Part shown: positions 25,681-34,656 of the stretch, piece by piece
Layout of the letters: every line of letters starts with the position of its first letter
Position numbering within the stretch: position 1 is the first letter of the stretch
Origin: Hyphomicrobiales bacterium
Lineage (GTDB): Bacteria; Pseudomonadota; Alphaproteobacteria; Rhizobiales; Rhizobiaceae
NCBI GenBank assembly: GCA_900470965.1
Contig: UCCS01000039.1
Location: 1 to 61,064 of the forward strand
Direction of reading: 5' to 3'
DNA length: 61,064 nucleotides
The notes under the pieces: model-generated
Database searches by the model: none
The model's input: only the letters and a program-made list of their open reading frames with translations
What the model was told of the DNA's origin: nothing
Translations under genes and position numbers: made by a program

Positions 25681-26610
25681 ATGACCGACAATGCGACCCA
25701 AACAAGCCCCTTCCTGGTGGCAGCGCTCTATCATTTCGTATCCCTGCCACGCTTCGAGAGCCTGCAGGCGCCATTGCAGGCGCTCTGCGAGGAGAATGGC
25801 GTGAAGGGTACGCTTCTGCTTGCCCATGAAGGCATCAATGGCACGATTGCAGGACCGGATGCCGGCATCCATGCCGTCCTCTCCTTCCTGCGTGCACAGC
25901 CGGAATTTGCTGCCCTGGAGCACAAGGAAAGCCGCGCATCCAAAATGCCTTTCCTGCGCATGAAGGCAAAGCTGAAGAAAGAAATTGTCACCATGGGCGT
26001 CGAGAATATCGACCCCAACAAGGTGGTTGGGACCTATATCGATCCAAGCAACTGGAATGCCCTGATCTCCGATCCCGATACGATCGTCATCGACACCCGC
26101 AACGACTACGAGACGGCAATCGGCATCTTCCGCGGCGCGGTTGACCCCAAGACCAAGACCTTCCGTGAGTTTCCGGATTGGGTGCGCAACAATCCCGGCC
26201 TGCACAACAAGCCGAAGATCGCCATGTACTGCACCGGCGGCATCCGCTGCGAGAAGGCGACGGCCTTCATGAAGGAACAGGGCTTCGAAGAGGTTTATCA
26301 CCTCAAGGGCGGCATCCTGAAATATCTGGAGGAAGTGCCGCAGGAGGAAAGTCTTTGGGACGGGGCATGCTTCGTCTTCGACGAGCGCGTTTCAGTGGAG
26401 CATGGTCTGAAGGAAGGCGAGCACAAGCTCTGCCACGCCTGCCGCAACCCGATCACGGCAGAAGAGGTCACCTCGCCCTATTACGAGGAAGGCGTTTCCT
26501 GCAGCAACTGCTACGATACGCGCAGTGAAGAAGACCGCCTGCGCTATCGTCAGCGCCAGCACCAGATCGCGCTCGCCAAGAAGCGCGGCCAGAAGCATAT
26601 CGGCACGTAG
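25681..26610 (+). CDS. trhO: tRNA uridine(34) hydroxylase (TrhO, rhodanese family)
   Basis: A 309-residue protein with an N-terminal acylphosphatase-like domain ([12 protein letters not shown] to [11 protein letters not shown]), a central rhodanese domain ([10 protein letters not shown] to [12 protein letters not shown]) and a C-terminal Cys-rich zinc-like region ([14 protein letters not shown]). The active-site loop is [10 protein letters not shown] with Cys184 and Cys190. TrhO makes 5-hydroxyuridine at the tRNA wobble position using oxygen. The start is ATG at 25681 (MTDNATQTS); no strong ribosome binding site is seen, so a nearby alternative is possible. Confidence 0.88.
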   Translation: MTDNATQTSPFLVAALYHFVSLPRFESLQAPLQALCEENGVKGTLLLAHEGINGTIAGPDAGIHAVLSFLRAQPEFAALEHKESRASKMPFLRMKAKLKKEIVTMGVENIDPNKVVGTYIDPSNWNALISDPDTIVIDTRNDYETAIGIFRGAVDPKTKTFREFPDWVRNNPGLHNKPKIAMYCTGGIRCEKATAFMKEQGFEEVYHLKGGILKYLEEVPQEESLWDGACFVFDERVSVEHGLKEGEHKLCHACRNPITAEEVTSPYYEEGVSCSNCYDTRSEEDRLRYRQRQHQIALAKKRGQKHIGT

Positions 26611-26680
26611 AGCAATTCCAGCAAAACTGCGTAGCGGTTTTGCGTCCGGAATTGCATGAAAACAAAGAGATAGAGCGACG
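26611..26680. repeat. Rhizobiales intergenic palindromic repeat
   Basis: About 70 bases filling the gap between two convergent genes. GCAATTCC (26612-26619) pairs with GGAATTGC (26648-26655), and inside it GCAAAAC (26621-26627) pairs with GTTTTGC (26637-26643). A tail AAAACAAAGAGATAGAGC follows. This sequence type (GAGCAATTCC...GGAATTGC...AAAACAAAGAG) is a familiar dispersed intergenic element in rhizobial genomes. It probably doubles as a transcription terminator here. Confidence 0.7.
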
Positions 26681-26682
26681 TT

Positions 26683-28932
26683 TTAGCCTGCGATCCGGCG
26701 CAGGACCCGGGCTTCGCGGCGCTCCTGCAACAGGCCATTGATCTGGTCGGCGGGCATGGGCTTGCCGAAGAAATAGCCCTGCATACTGTCGCAGCCGAAG
26801 AGGCGGAGCGCAACCGCCTGCTCTTCGGTCTCGATGCCCTCCGCGGTGACGGGGATATCCAGCGCGCGCGCAAGTGCGACCGTCGCCTGCAGCATTTCCC
26901 GCTGCCGGCTGTCGCCGGTAATATCGGTCACGAGCGAGCGGTCGATCTTGATGCGGTCGAAGCCGAACTGCCGCAGGTAGCCGATCGAAGAAAAGCCGGA
27001 GCCGAAGTCGTCGAGCGCCACCTTGACGCCGAGCGACTTCAGTCGCTCGATCGATTGGCGCGTGCGCTGCGGATTTTGGATCATGTAGCCTTCGGTGATT
27101 TCCAGCGTGACGCGGCTCGCCTCGATCTCGGTCTGCTTCAGCACATAACGAACGTAATCGGTGAAGGCCGGATTGCGGAACTGGCCCGGTGAAACGTTGA
27201 CCGAGATCTTCAGCTCCGGCCACTGCTTTGCCGTTTCGCAGGCCTTGCGCAATACGAAAAGGCCGAGGGATTCGATGAGCCCGCTGGTCTCTGCGATCGG
27301 AATGAAAACCTCAGGCGAAACAGGACCGTGGCCCGGCCGGTTCCAGCGCACCAGCGCCTCCACGCCATTCATCTCATGCGTCGCGGCATCGACGAGCGGC
27401 TGATAGGCAAGCGTGAGATCGCCGCTTTCGATCGCCATGCGCAGATCGAGCTCCAGCGCGTTGCGCTGCGCGCGATCGGTATCCATGGCCGGATCGTAAA
27501 GCGTCATGCGGGCGCGACCGGCTTCCTTGGCCTTATACATGGCAAGGTCGGCGCGGCGTACCAATTCCTCCCGGCCGATCGAACCGAGCGACGACATGGC
27601 GATGCCGATGCTGGCGCCGACCACGACGATACGCCGGCCGACTTCGAGCGGTTCGGCAAGGAAATCGAGGATCTGCTCCGCAAGCTGCAGCGCGGCCGCA
27701 TTCTCCGCATCCGAAAGGAAAGCGATCGCGAATTCATCACCGCCGATGCGCGCGAGCACGGCATCCTCGGGGATCAGCACGTCCAGTCCCGCCGCAACAG
27801 CGCGGATCAACTGGTCGCCGGTGCCATGACCATAACTGTCGTTGACTTCCTTGAAGCCGTCGAGATCGAGATAGAGCAGCAGGACGTTCCGCTTCGTCTG
27901 CCGTGCTTCTGCAACGAAGCTGTCGACGGCAAGCCCCAGGCCATCGCGATTGGAAAGGCCGCTCAGGCGATCACGAAGTGTTTCTTCCCGCGCACTGTTT
28001 TCCTCCGCCTTCAGCCGCCGCCCGGCCAGCCAGCCGATGATGAGCAGGACGACGAAGAACAGGCCGACCAGACCAAGCGCCTGGATGACCATGGGCCTTA
28101 CCTGCGCATAGCCGATATCGCCGGGCGAACGCGACACCCAGACAAGTTTGCCAAGAACCGCTCGAGCAGGATCTGCAATTTCCACCGAATAGGCCGAGGC
28201 AAAGTCCGCAGGCACCAGCCGCAATCCATTCAGCACATAAGTGGTGCCGAGAGCAGATATTTTTGCATCATCAAGATGCCGGGCAAAAATCAGATAGCGA
28301 TGCTGACGGGCAGGCATATCAAGCTCACCTGACTTCTCTCGCACCAGCGCGATACCAACGGCGGCAATGCCTCTTGCGGTCTTGATGAAACCGATGGCTT
28401 CCGGCTTCTCGCCGGCATCAGGTGCACGAACCTTGTCCAGAAGCCGCCAAAGCGAGGGGGAGAAGAAATCACTGACCAACATCTGCATTGGCAAACCGTC
28501 CTGATAGGCCATGACGGTTTTCTTCTGGTCGTCAATGACGATGGCCATATCGAAGAGAGGGCTATTGAGGGACATCTCGCCGTAGTTGCTGATCGTCCAC
28601 GCCATGCCCTCCGGCTCATAGACATTAGCAGCCGCATCATCCCAGGCGGCATAGTCGTCAAGCGTGGCCGCAAGCTGATCCTCGAAGGTCTTGAGCGCCC
28701 CGACGGTCGTTTCACGCGAGCGCTCGTCATCGAGCACATTGGCATTTTCCGAGACGCGCTCCAGCGCTGTCAGAACCATGATGGTGACAACTGCGACAAT
28801 GACCGCAAAGGAAAAAAGCACGCCAGTAACCGTGGTATGGCGGCCTAAACCCGATCCGCTGCTTTTAGACCTCAAGACTGCCGGCAATTCATACAACTCC
28901 CCGTTCGAGAAATCTTCGCAGTCAAGGGTCAA
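26683..28932 (-). CDS. CHASE4-like sensor GGDEF-EAL protein
   Basis: A 749-residue membrane signalling protein. A first membrane helix (VLFSFAVIVAVVTIMVLTAL) leads into a periplasmic domain resembling CHASE4 (DYAAWDDAAANVYEP), and a second helix (ALGLVGLFFVVLLIIGWLAG) follows. The GGDEF domain has an intact RIGGDEFAIAF. The EAL domain keeps GVEALVRW, NVSPGQF, EITEGY, DDFGSGFSS and the C-terminal AEGIET, so both cyclase and phosphodiesterase activities are possible. The start is uncertain: a TTG at 28932 gives the longest frame, without a clear ribosome binding site. It is divergent from a MarR gene. Confidence 0.85.
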   Translation of the reverse strand: MTLDCEDFSNGELYELPAVLRSKSSGSGLGRHTTVTGVLFSFAVIVAVVTIMVLTALERVSENANVLDDERSRETTVGALKTFEDQLAATLDDYAAWDDAAANVYEPEGMAWTISNYGEMSLNSPLFDMAIVIDDQKKTVMAYQDGLPMQMLVSDFFSPSLWRLLDKVRAPDAGEKPEAIGFIKTARGIAAVGIALVREKSGELDMPARQHRYLIFARHLDDAKISALGTTYVLNGLRLVPADFASAYSVEIADPARAVLGKLVWVSRSPGDIGYAQVRPMVIQALGLVGLFFVVLLIIGWLAGRRLKAEENSAREETLRDRLSGLSNRDGLGLAVDSFVAEARQTKRNVLLLYLDLDGFKEVNDSYGHGTGDQLIRAVAAGLDVLIPEDAVLARIGGDEFAIAFLSDAENAAALQLAEQILDFLAEPLEVGRRIVVVGASIGIAMSSLGSIGREELVRRADLAMYKAKEAGRARMTLYDPAMDTDRAQRNALELDLRMAIESGDLTLAYQPLVDAATHEMNGVEALVRWNRPGHGPVSPEVFIPIAETSGLIESLGLFVLRKACETAKQWPELKISVNVSPGQFRNPAFTDYVRYVLKQTEIEASRVTLEITEGYMIQNPQRTRQSIERLKSLGVKVALDDFGSGFSSIGYLRQFGFDRIKIDRSLVTDITGDSRQREMLQATVALARALDIPVTAEGIETEEQAVALRLFGCDSMQGYFFGKPMPADQINGLLQERREARVLRRIAG

Positions 28933-29005
28933 GAAACGCTTAAGATCATGGGAACTATCGAGAATCCGGCTCAGGATTTACCTGAATACCGCATGTTTTC
29001 GCAGG

Positions 29006-29052
29006 TTGACAACTAGTTTCCAATAATGGTAACTAGTTTTCATTATTGAAAA
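29006..29052 (+). promoter_or_regulatory. Promoter and operator array for the MarR-membrane protein pair
   Basis: TTGACA (29006-29011) with a TAACTA -10 candidate (29030-29035). The palindrome AACTAGTT occurs twice, at 29011-29018 and 29031-29038, exactly 20 bases apart, overlapping both promoter elements. Next is TTTTCA-TTAT-TGAAAA (29037-29052), a perfect 6-bp dyad. The layout suggests cooperative repressor binding on one face of the helix. Confidence 0.6.
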
Positions 29053-29068
29053 CGGAGAATTGCGAATT

Positions 29069-29539
29069 TTGAAGCGCACAATCGAAGCCGATCTGCTGAC
29101 GGACATCATGCTGATGGTCTTCCGCATCAACGGACGACTGCTGGATGGCGGCGACCGGCTGGGCGCATCGCTGAACCTCACAAGTGCCCGCTGGCAGGTA
29201 CTCGGAGCAATTTCGCTGTCCCCAGGTCATATCACGGTGCCGGGAATTGCAGAGATGATGGGCATGACCCGGCAGGGCGCCCAAAAGCAGGTGAACAAGC
29301 TCGAGGAAGATGGCTTTATCGAAAAGCGGCCCAACCCGCGCCATCAGCGCTCGCCCTTCTATGTGCTGACACCGCAAGGCACTGAGAGCTATGCGCGGAT
29401 ATCAGCGCTTCATACCGGCTGGGCCAATGCGCTGGCCGGCGGACTAAATGCACCGGAATTGCGGGCGGCGCTCGATCTCCTGAACAGGTTCGACCAACGG
29501 CTGGCGCTGGACGCCACGGAAAGCGAGGAGCAGAGATGA
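29069..29539 (+). CDS. MarR family transcriptional regulator
   Basis: A 156-residue winged-helix regulator. Its DNA-binding region is TVPGIAEMMGMTRQGAQKQVNKLEEDGFIEKRPNPRHQRSPFYVLT (about 58-103), with the beta-wing at the RHQRSP turn. The start is a TTG: 29069 (following GGAG by 11 bases) or, less well spaced, 29060. The stop overlaps the next gene's ATG (ATGA), so both proteins come from one message. The operator array directly upstream suggests autoregulation. Confidence 0.82.
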   Translation: MKRTIEADLLTDIMLMVFRINGRLLDGGDRLGASLNLTSARWQVLGAISLSPGHITVPGIAEMMGMTRQGAQKQVNKLEEDGFIEKRPNPRHQRSPFYVLTPQGTESYARISALHTGWANALAGGLNAPELRAALDLLNRFDQRLALDATESEEQR

Positions 29540-30000
29540 AAACGATCGTTCATGCCGGCGCAGGCACTCTTGCCATGGTCCTGATTGCGGGTTTTCTGAC
29601 CGCAACGCTGATCTCCGAATTTCTTCTGGATACGACTGCTATTTTTACCGTCAAGAAAGCGATCCTTGCCGGTCTCTGTCTGCTGATCCCGATGCTCGCA
29701 ATCACTGGCGGCAGCGGATTTTCGCTGGCCAGAGGCCGTCATTCGCCGGCTATCGAAAGGAAACGCGGACGCATGAAGATCATCGCGGCAAACGGGCTGC
29801 TGATCCTGCTGCCCCTGGCAATCCTGCTTTACCTTCGCGCGGCGGCAGGCCTGTTTGACGGTGTCTTCTACGCCATGCAGACGCTCGAAGTTCTGGCTGG
29901 CTGCGTGCAGCTGACGCTACTTGCCCTCAATTTCCGCGACGGGCGGAAAATGACGAGAGGAAAACGTCTCGCCGCGGCGAAGACGTTGAACGCGATCTGA
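29536..30000 (+). CDS. Small integral membrane protein coupled to MarR
   Basis: A 154-residue protein with about four membrane helices: LAMVLIAGFLTATLISEFL, AILAGLCLLIPMLAITGG, LLILLPLAILLYLRAAAG and a weaker AMQTLEVLAGCVQLTLLAL. A basic loop (GRHSPAIERKRGR) sits in the middle and a basic tail at the end. I do not recognise the family. Its start lies within the MarR stop, so the regulator probably controls its expression; a role in handling a small lipophilic ligand is possible but only inferred. Confidence 0.65.
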   Translation: MKTIVHAGAGTLAMVLIAGFLTATLISEFLLDTTAIFTVKKAILAGLCLLIPMLAITGGSGFSLARGRHSPAIERKRGRMKIIAANGLLILLPLAILLYLRAAAGLFDGVFYAMQTLEVLAGCVQLTLLALNFRDGRKMTRGKRLAAAKTLNAI

Positions 30001-30002
30001 AT

Positions 30003-30026
30003 CGGCAGGGCATTGATGCCCTGCCG
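30003..30026. terminator. Perfect hairpin between convergent genes
   Basis: CGGCAGGGCA-TTGA-TGCCCTGCCG is a perfect 10-bp stem with a 4-base loop starting 2 bases after the membrane protein stop. No T run follows on either strand, so it may act as a barrier or mRNA-end stabiliser as much as a terminator. Confidence 0.6.
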
Positions 30027-30039
30027 AAAATACCTGGCG

Positions 30040-31413
30040 TTAGACGGCCTTGTGGTTGCCCTTCGGGAATTGGCTGGCAAGTTCCCGATACCACTTGCCG
30101 CTCTTCTTGACCGTGCGAACCTGCGTTTTGTAATCGACGTGAACGAGGCCGAAGCGCATGCGATAGCCTTCCGCCCATTCGAAATTGTCCATCAGGCTCC
30201 AGGCGAAGTAGCCGCGCATCGGATAACCATCCTTGATGAGGTCGGCGACGACATTGAGATGGTCGCTGACATAATCGAGGCGCATCACGTCATCCACCGC
30301 GCCGTTGACCACATCGGTATTGTCGCAGGCGCCGTTCTCGGTGATGTAGCATTCCGGCAGCTCGTAGCGGCGATAGAGATCTTCGACGAGCAGCTTGAGG
30401 CCCGGCGAATAGACTTCCCAGCCGATATCCGTCTTCACGTCGCTTGCCGGAGGCGCTTCCACCGTCCAGGGGAAATCGCCCTTCCGGCTCGCATCATCCG
30501 CAACGCGCTCCGGCTTGTAATAGTTCAGACCCCACCAATCGAGCTTCTGGTTGATAGTCTTGAGATCGCCGTCTTCGATGATGGGCATACGATCGCCGAG
30601 CGCTTCGACGAATTCCTTGGGATACTCGCCCTTGAAGACGGGATCGAAGAAAGCGCCGTTATGGAACTGGTGCGCGCGTTCGCCGGCAGCAAGATCAGCC
30701 GCGCTATCAGAGCCCGGAATGATCGAGGAGGCATTGAGCACCAGACCAACAGGCACGTTCGGCGCTTCCGAACGGATCGCCTCGACGCCAAGGCCATGCG
30801 CCAGGTTCATGTAGTGCATGGCGTGAAGGGCTGCCTGCATGTTGCGCTCGCCCGGTGCATGAATGCCATAGAGGTGGCTGAGCCAGACGATGCACCACGG
30901 CTCGTTGAAGGTCGCGACGCTGTCGAGGCGATCTCCGAGGCGGTTCATGACCGTCTTGGCGTAGCGCTGATAGGCGTAGGCTGTCGAACGTGCCGTCCAG
31001 CCGCCGTCGCCGGCAAGCAGCAGCGGCAGATCCCAGTGATAGAGCGTCGCGAAGGTCTTGATGCCGCGCGCCTTGCAGCCATCGACGAGACGATCGTAGA
31101 AATCGAGGCCGGCCTCGTTTACCGGGCCTGTGCCGTCGGGGATGATGCGCGGCCAGGCGATCGAGAAGCGATAGGCCTCGACACCCATGTCCTTGATGAG
31201 ATCGAGATCCTGTTCCAGCCGGTTGTAGTGGTCGCAGGCAACATCGCCGTTGTCGCGATTATAGACGCGACCGGGCATGTTGCAGAAGGCGTCCCAGATG
31301 GACGGCTTGCGGCCATCTGCCTTGCTGGCGCCTTCGATCTGGAAGGCAGCGGTGGCAACACCGAAGGTGAAATCACCGGGGAAGCGGTCTGCAAGCTTTT
31401 TCGGATCGATCAT
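30040..31413 (-). CDS. GH1 family beta-glucosidase
   Basis: A 457-residue glycoside hydrolase family 1 enzyme. The acid/base Glu171 is in ATFNEPW and the nucleophile Glu359 in YITENGA. The N-terminal FTFGVATAAFQIEG and C-terminal WSLMDNFEWAEGY are signature blocks. There is no signal peptide, so it acts on imported beta-glucosides or cellobiose-like disaccharides in the cytoplasm. The start is ATG at 31413 (MIDPKKLADRF). It is transcribed alone, in a region rich in sugar genes. Confidence 0.92.
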   Translation of the reverse strand: MIDPKKLADRFPGDFTFGVATAAFQIEGASKADGRKPSIWDAFCNMPGRVYNRDNGDVACDHYNRLEQDLDLIKDMGVEAYRFSIAWPRIIPDGTGPVNEAGLDFYDRLVDGCKARGIKTFATLYHWDLPLLLAGDGGWTARSTAYAYQRYAKTVMNRLGDRLDSVATFNEPWCIVWLSHLYGIHAPGERNMQAALHAMHYMNLAHGLGVEAIRSEAPNVPVGLVLNASSIIPGSDSAADLAAGERAHQFHNGAFFDPVFKGEYPKEFVEALGDRMPIIEDGDLKTINQKLDWWGLNYYKPERVADDASRKGDFPWTVEAPPASDVKTDIGWEVYSPGLKLLVEDLYRRYELPECYITENGACDNTDVVNGAVDDVMRLDYVSDHLNVVADLIKDGYPMRGYFAWSLMDNFEWAEGYRMRFGLVHVDYKTQVRTVKKSGKWYRELASQFPKGNHKAV

Positions 31414-31651
31414 CTGTGAATCCCATCTCTCAGTTGTGGACAGACCGTCTGCGCGGGGTTTAGCCAAGCCTGATGGCAAAGTACAGGCCGGCGGAAAGAA
31501 AACTGCAACGTTGCAGGAAGAAAAACAAGACAGCTGCAAGCCCGCCAGACGCCCTCTTCCCAATCTCATAACGCCAATGTCAGCAGTCGTGATTTGCTGT
31601 TGCGACCGCGATCCTTACACGGAAAGAGCATCACAATACGAAAGGAAACGA

Positions 31652-32059
31652 ATGTTCTCTTCGATCCATTTGCTCCAGCCGCATCTCCTGAGCCTGCTGC
31701 GCATCATCTCGTCCCTCGTACTTTTCAGCTACGGAACGCAGAAGATCCTGCTTTTCCCGGCCGCAGCAAGCGTGCCGCCCGTCGGCTCGCTGTCCTGGGT
31801 TGCCGGCCTTATCGAACTCACGCTCGGCTTCCTGGTACTCATCGGTTTCCAGACCCGCATCGCAGCCTTCGTGCTTTCCGGCCTGATGGCCTTTGCCTAT
31901 TTCATCGGCCACGCATCGAAGAGCTTCTTCCCGGCGCAGAACGGCGGCGTCGCGGCAATCCTGTTCTGCTTCGTTTTCCTTTATCTGGTCGCAGCCGGCG
32001 CAGGTCCGCTCAGCGTCGATAACCTGCTAAAGCGCGGCCGCACTGCGATTGCAGCCTGA
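31652..32059 (+). CDS. DoxX family membrane protein
   Basis: A 135-residue protein with four membrane helices. The DoxX pattern is visible: LLRIISSLVLFSYGTQKIL, then GLIELTLGFLVLIGFQTRIAAFVLSGLMAFAYF and a last helix FCFVFLYLVAAGAG. The start is ATG at 31652 behind AAAGGAAA. An open frame back to 31277 runs through the beta-glucosidase 5' end and is not coding. DoxX proteins are small quinol- or thiol-linked membrane proteins of uncertain role. The gene is isolated, followed by a strong terminator. Confidence 0.82.
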   Translation: MFSSIHLLQPHLLSLLRIISSLVLFSYGTQKILLFPAAASVPPVGSLSWVAGLIELTLGFLVLIGFQTRIAAFVLSGLMAFAYFIGHASKSFFPAQNGGVAAILFCFVFLYLVAAGAGPLSVDNLLKRGRTAIAA

Positions 32060-32076
32060 TCATCGCAAAAGGAAAA

Positions 32077-32109
32077 GCCGGGGCGATATCGAACCGCCCC
32101 GGCTTTTTT
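32077..32109 (+). terminator. Rho-independent terminator after DoxX gene
   Basis: GCCGGGGCG (32077-32085) and CGCCCCGGC (32095-32103) form a perfect 9-bp stem followed by TTTTTT. AAAA precedes the stem, so it may also serve the convergent Gfo/Idh gene. Confidence 0.92.
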
Positions 32110-32138
32110 AATGACATGCGCCTTATCGGCTCAGAAGC

Positions 32139-33326
32139 TCAGACCTTGACCCACGCGCCATTGCGCTTGGACGACGCCACGCAGGCTTCCACGAAGGCGA
32201 CACCCTTCACGCCGTCATCGACGGTCGGATAGACCACAGCCTTGTCGACAGCTTTGCCCTTCTTGTGGGCGTTGATGGCGTGCGCAGCTTCCGTATAGAT
32301 CGTCGCAAAGGCTTCGAGATAACCTTCCGGATGACCGGAGGGAACACGGGAAACGCGGGCGGCGGCAGCGCCGGAACCGGCGCCGTTGCGGGTGATCAGC
32401 CGCTTGGATTCGCCGAACGGCGTGTACCAGAGATAGTTCGGATCGGCCTGAACCCATTCGATCCCGCCCTTGGTGCCGTAAACGCGCACCTTGAGGCCGT
32501 TCTCATGACCCGGCGCCACCTGGCTGCACCAGAGCATGCCCTTCGCCGGCTTTTCCGAACCCTTGGCCTTGAAGCGCAACATCACATGGGCGTTGTCGTC
32601 GAGACGGCGGCCAGGCACGAAGCTGTCGAGATCGGCAGCAAGGCTGTCGAGCTCCAGCCCGGTGATGAACGAAGCGAGGTTGTAGGCATGCGTGCCGATA
32701 TCACCTGTCGAACCGCCGACGCCTGATTGTGCCGGGTCGGTGCGCCATGCAGCCTGCTTCTGGCCGGACTGCTCGATCGCTTCCGTCAGCCAGTCCTGCG
32801 GATATTCGGCCTGGACGATACGGATATCACCAAGCTCGCCATTGGCGACCATTTCGCGCGCCTGACGAACCATCGGATAACCGGTATAATTATGCGTCAG
32901 GATGAACAGCGCACCGCTCTCGTCGGCAACCTTCTTCAGCTTCTTGGCATCGGCAAGGTTGGAGGTCAGCGGCTTGTCGCAGATGACATGGATGCCCCGG
33001 CGCAGGAATTCCTTGGCGGCGTCATAATGGACATGGTTCGGCGTGACGATGGAGACGGCTTCGATGCCGTTCTTCAGCTTCGCTTCGCGGATCGCCATTT
33101 CCCGGTAGCTGGAATAGGTGCGCGACGGATCGAGACCGAGATCGCGACCGGACTGTGCAGCCTTTTCCGGCGTCGACGACAGTGCGCCGGCGATCAGGTC
33201 ATACTGATCGTCGATACGCGCTGCGATACGGTGGACGGCCCCGATGAAAGCCCCTGCGCCGCCGCCGACCATGCCGAGCCGGATGCGTGGCTCGCGGGTC
33301 TGTTCGGATGATGCTTCGATTGCCAT
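32139..33326 (-). CDS. Gfo/Idh/MocA family oxidoreductase
   Basis: A 395-residue NAD(P)-dependent sugar or inositol dehydrogenase-like protein. The Rossmann motif is LGMVGGGAGAFIGAVH (about 17-32), the signature VICDKPLT carries the family Lys, and GGSTGDIGTHAYNLASFITG contains the catalytic Asp/His. It lies 27 bases after a sugar phosphate isomerase gene on the same strand, so both probably act on one carbohydrate. The neighbouring ribose-type ABC importer is a plausible supplier. The exact sugar is unknown. Confidence 0.87.
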   Translation of the reverse strand: MAIEASSEQTREPRIRLGMVGGGAGAFIGAVHRIAARIDDQYDLIAGALSSTPEKAAQSGRDLGLDPSRTYSSYREMAIREAKLKNGIEAVSIVTPNHVHYDAAKEFLRRGIHVICDKPLTSNLADAKKLKKVADESGALFILTHNYTGYPMVRQAREMVANGELGDIRIVQAEYPQDWLTEAIEQSGQKQAAWRTDPAQSGVGGSTGDIGTHAYNLASFITGLELDSLAADLDSFVPGRRLDDNAHVMLRFKAKGSEKPAKGMLWCSQVAPGHENGLKVRVYGTKGGIEWVQADPNYLWYTPFGESKRLITRNGAGSGAAAARVSRVPSGHPEGYLEAFATIYTEAAHAINAHKKGKAVDKAVVYPTVDDGVKGVAFVEACVASSKRNGAWVKV

Positions 33327-33353
33327 AGTATTCTCCTCGAAATCCTGATCCGG

Positions 33354-34409
33354 TTACGACAAGCCCAGCATGCGTCGGTTGGCCGCCTGATCGGTGCCGC
33401 CGGCAGCGAAGTCGTCGAAGGCCTTTTCGGTGACACGGATGATATGTGCCGCAACGAATTCAGCGCCTTCACGCGCACCGTCTTCCGGATGCTTCAGAGC
33501 GCATTCCCACTCGACCACGGCCCAGCCATCGAAATTGTTGGCGGTCATCTTCGAGAAGACGGCGCCAAAATCGACCTGGCCATCGCCCAGCGAACGGAAG
33601 CGGCCGGCACGCTCGACCCAGCCCTGATAGCCGCCGTAGACGCCCTGGCGTCCGGTCGGATTGAACTCGGCATCCTTGACGTGGAACATCTTGATCCGGT
33701 CTTTGTAGATGTCGATGTTGTCGAGGTAATCGAGGCACTGCAGAACATAGTGCGACGGGTCGTAGAGCATGTTGGCGCGCGGATGATTGCCGACGCGCTC
33801 CAGGAACATCTCGTAGGTGATGCCGTCATGCAGGTCTTCGCCCGGATGGATTTCGTAGCAGACGTCGATGCCGTTTTCGTCTGCATGATCGAGGATTGGC
33901 TTCCAGCGGCGGGCAAGCTCGTCGAAAGCGGTCTCGACGAGACCGGCGGGGCGCTGCGGCCACGGATAGATGAAGGGCCAGGCAAGCGCGCCGGAGAAGG
34001 TCGCATGCGCCTTGAGGCCGAGATGCTTGGAAGCCGTCAGCGCGTACTTGACCTGCTGGACGGCCCATTCCTGACGCGCCTTCGGATTGCCGCGCACTTC
34101 CGGCGCCGCAAAGCCGTCGAAGGCTTCGTCATAGGCCGGATGGACGGCAACGAGCTGGCCCTGCAAATGGGTGGAGAGCTCGGTGACTTCGACGCCGTTT
34201 TCACGCGCCTTGCCAGCGAATTCATCGCAGTAGTCCTTGGAGGTCGCCGCCTTCTTGAGGTCGATGAGCTGGCTTGCCCAGGTCGGAACCTGCACGCCCT
34301 TGTAGCCGATATCGGCCGCCCATTTGGTGATCGCGTCCCAGGAATTGAAAGGAGCGGTATCACCCGCGAACTGTCCGAGGAACAGGCCCGGTCCCTTGAT
34401 CGTCTTCAT
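33354..34409 (-). CDS. Sugar phosphate isomerase/epimerase (xylose isomerase-like TIM barrel)
   Basis: A 351-residue protein of the AP-endonuclease-2 / IolE-like fold. Metal-ligand positions are visible in YEIHPGEDLHDG (Glu, His), MLYDPSHYVLQ (Asp, His), MFHVKDAEF (His) and VVEWECALKHPEDG. It probably isomerises or epimerises a sugar or its phosphate. It is first gene of a two-gene operon with the Gfo/Idh dehydrogenase. A LacI-type operator dyad lies 24-41 bases upstream of the start, indicating sugar-dependent repression. Confidence 0.85.
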   Translation of the reverse strand: MKTIKGPGLFLGQFAGDTAPFNSWDAITKWAADIGYKGVQVPTWASQLIDLKKAATSKDYCDEFAGKARENGVEVTELSTHLQGQLVAVHPAYDEAFDGFAAPEVRGNPKARQEWAVQQVKYALTASKHLGLKAHATFSGALAWPFIYPWPQRPAGLVETAFDELARRWKPILDHADENGIDVCYEIHPGEDLHDGITYEMFLERVGNHPRANMLYDPSHYVLQCLDYLDNIDIYKDRIKMFHVKDAEFNPTGRQGVYGGYQGWVERAGRFRSLGDGQVDFGAVFSKMTANNFDGWAVVEWECALKHPEDGAREGAEFVAAHIIRVTEKAFDDFAAGGTDQAANRRMLGLS

Positions 34410-34432
34410 GTCAGATTCCTCCCTGAATATCG

Positions 34433-34450
34433 ATCGTAAACGTTTCCGAT
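34433..34450. promoter_or_regulatory. LacI-type operator upstream of isomerase-dehydrogenase operon
   Basis: ATCGTAAACGTTTCCGAT: an 18-bp dyad with a central CG, with a single mismatched pair. This is the form expected of a LacI-family operator, just upstream of the sugar phosphate isomerase start on the minus strand. Confidence 0.7.
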
Positions 34451-34610
34451 AAATCTTAGTGCGCCGTTCGACAAAGAAAAGGCGCCTCCCCGCCAGTGCG
34501 AAAGATTTAGCGGGTGGGCCAAAATCAACGCGGTCTGGACCTAATCACGCTCACTGCGGATCGGCAAGAGGTACGTGCCGCATTTTGACTTCAACTTGTC
34601 TGAAGGCATG

Positions 34611-34642
34611 AAAAATGCGCCCATCCTTTCGAATGGGCGCAT
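34611..34642 (-). terminator. Terminator after the ABC importer operon
   Basis: ATGCGCCCAT (34615-34624) and ATGGGCGCAT (34633-34642) form a perfect 10-bp stem, followed on the minus strand by TTTTT. It lies 15 bases after the binding-protein stop. The remaining gap, up to the operator at 34450, shows no gene. Confidence 0.88.
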
Positions 34643-34656
34643 GCATGAAAGTATTA

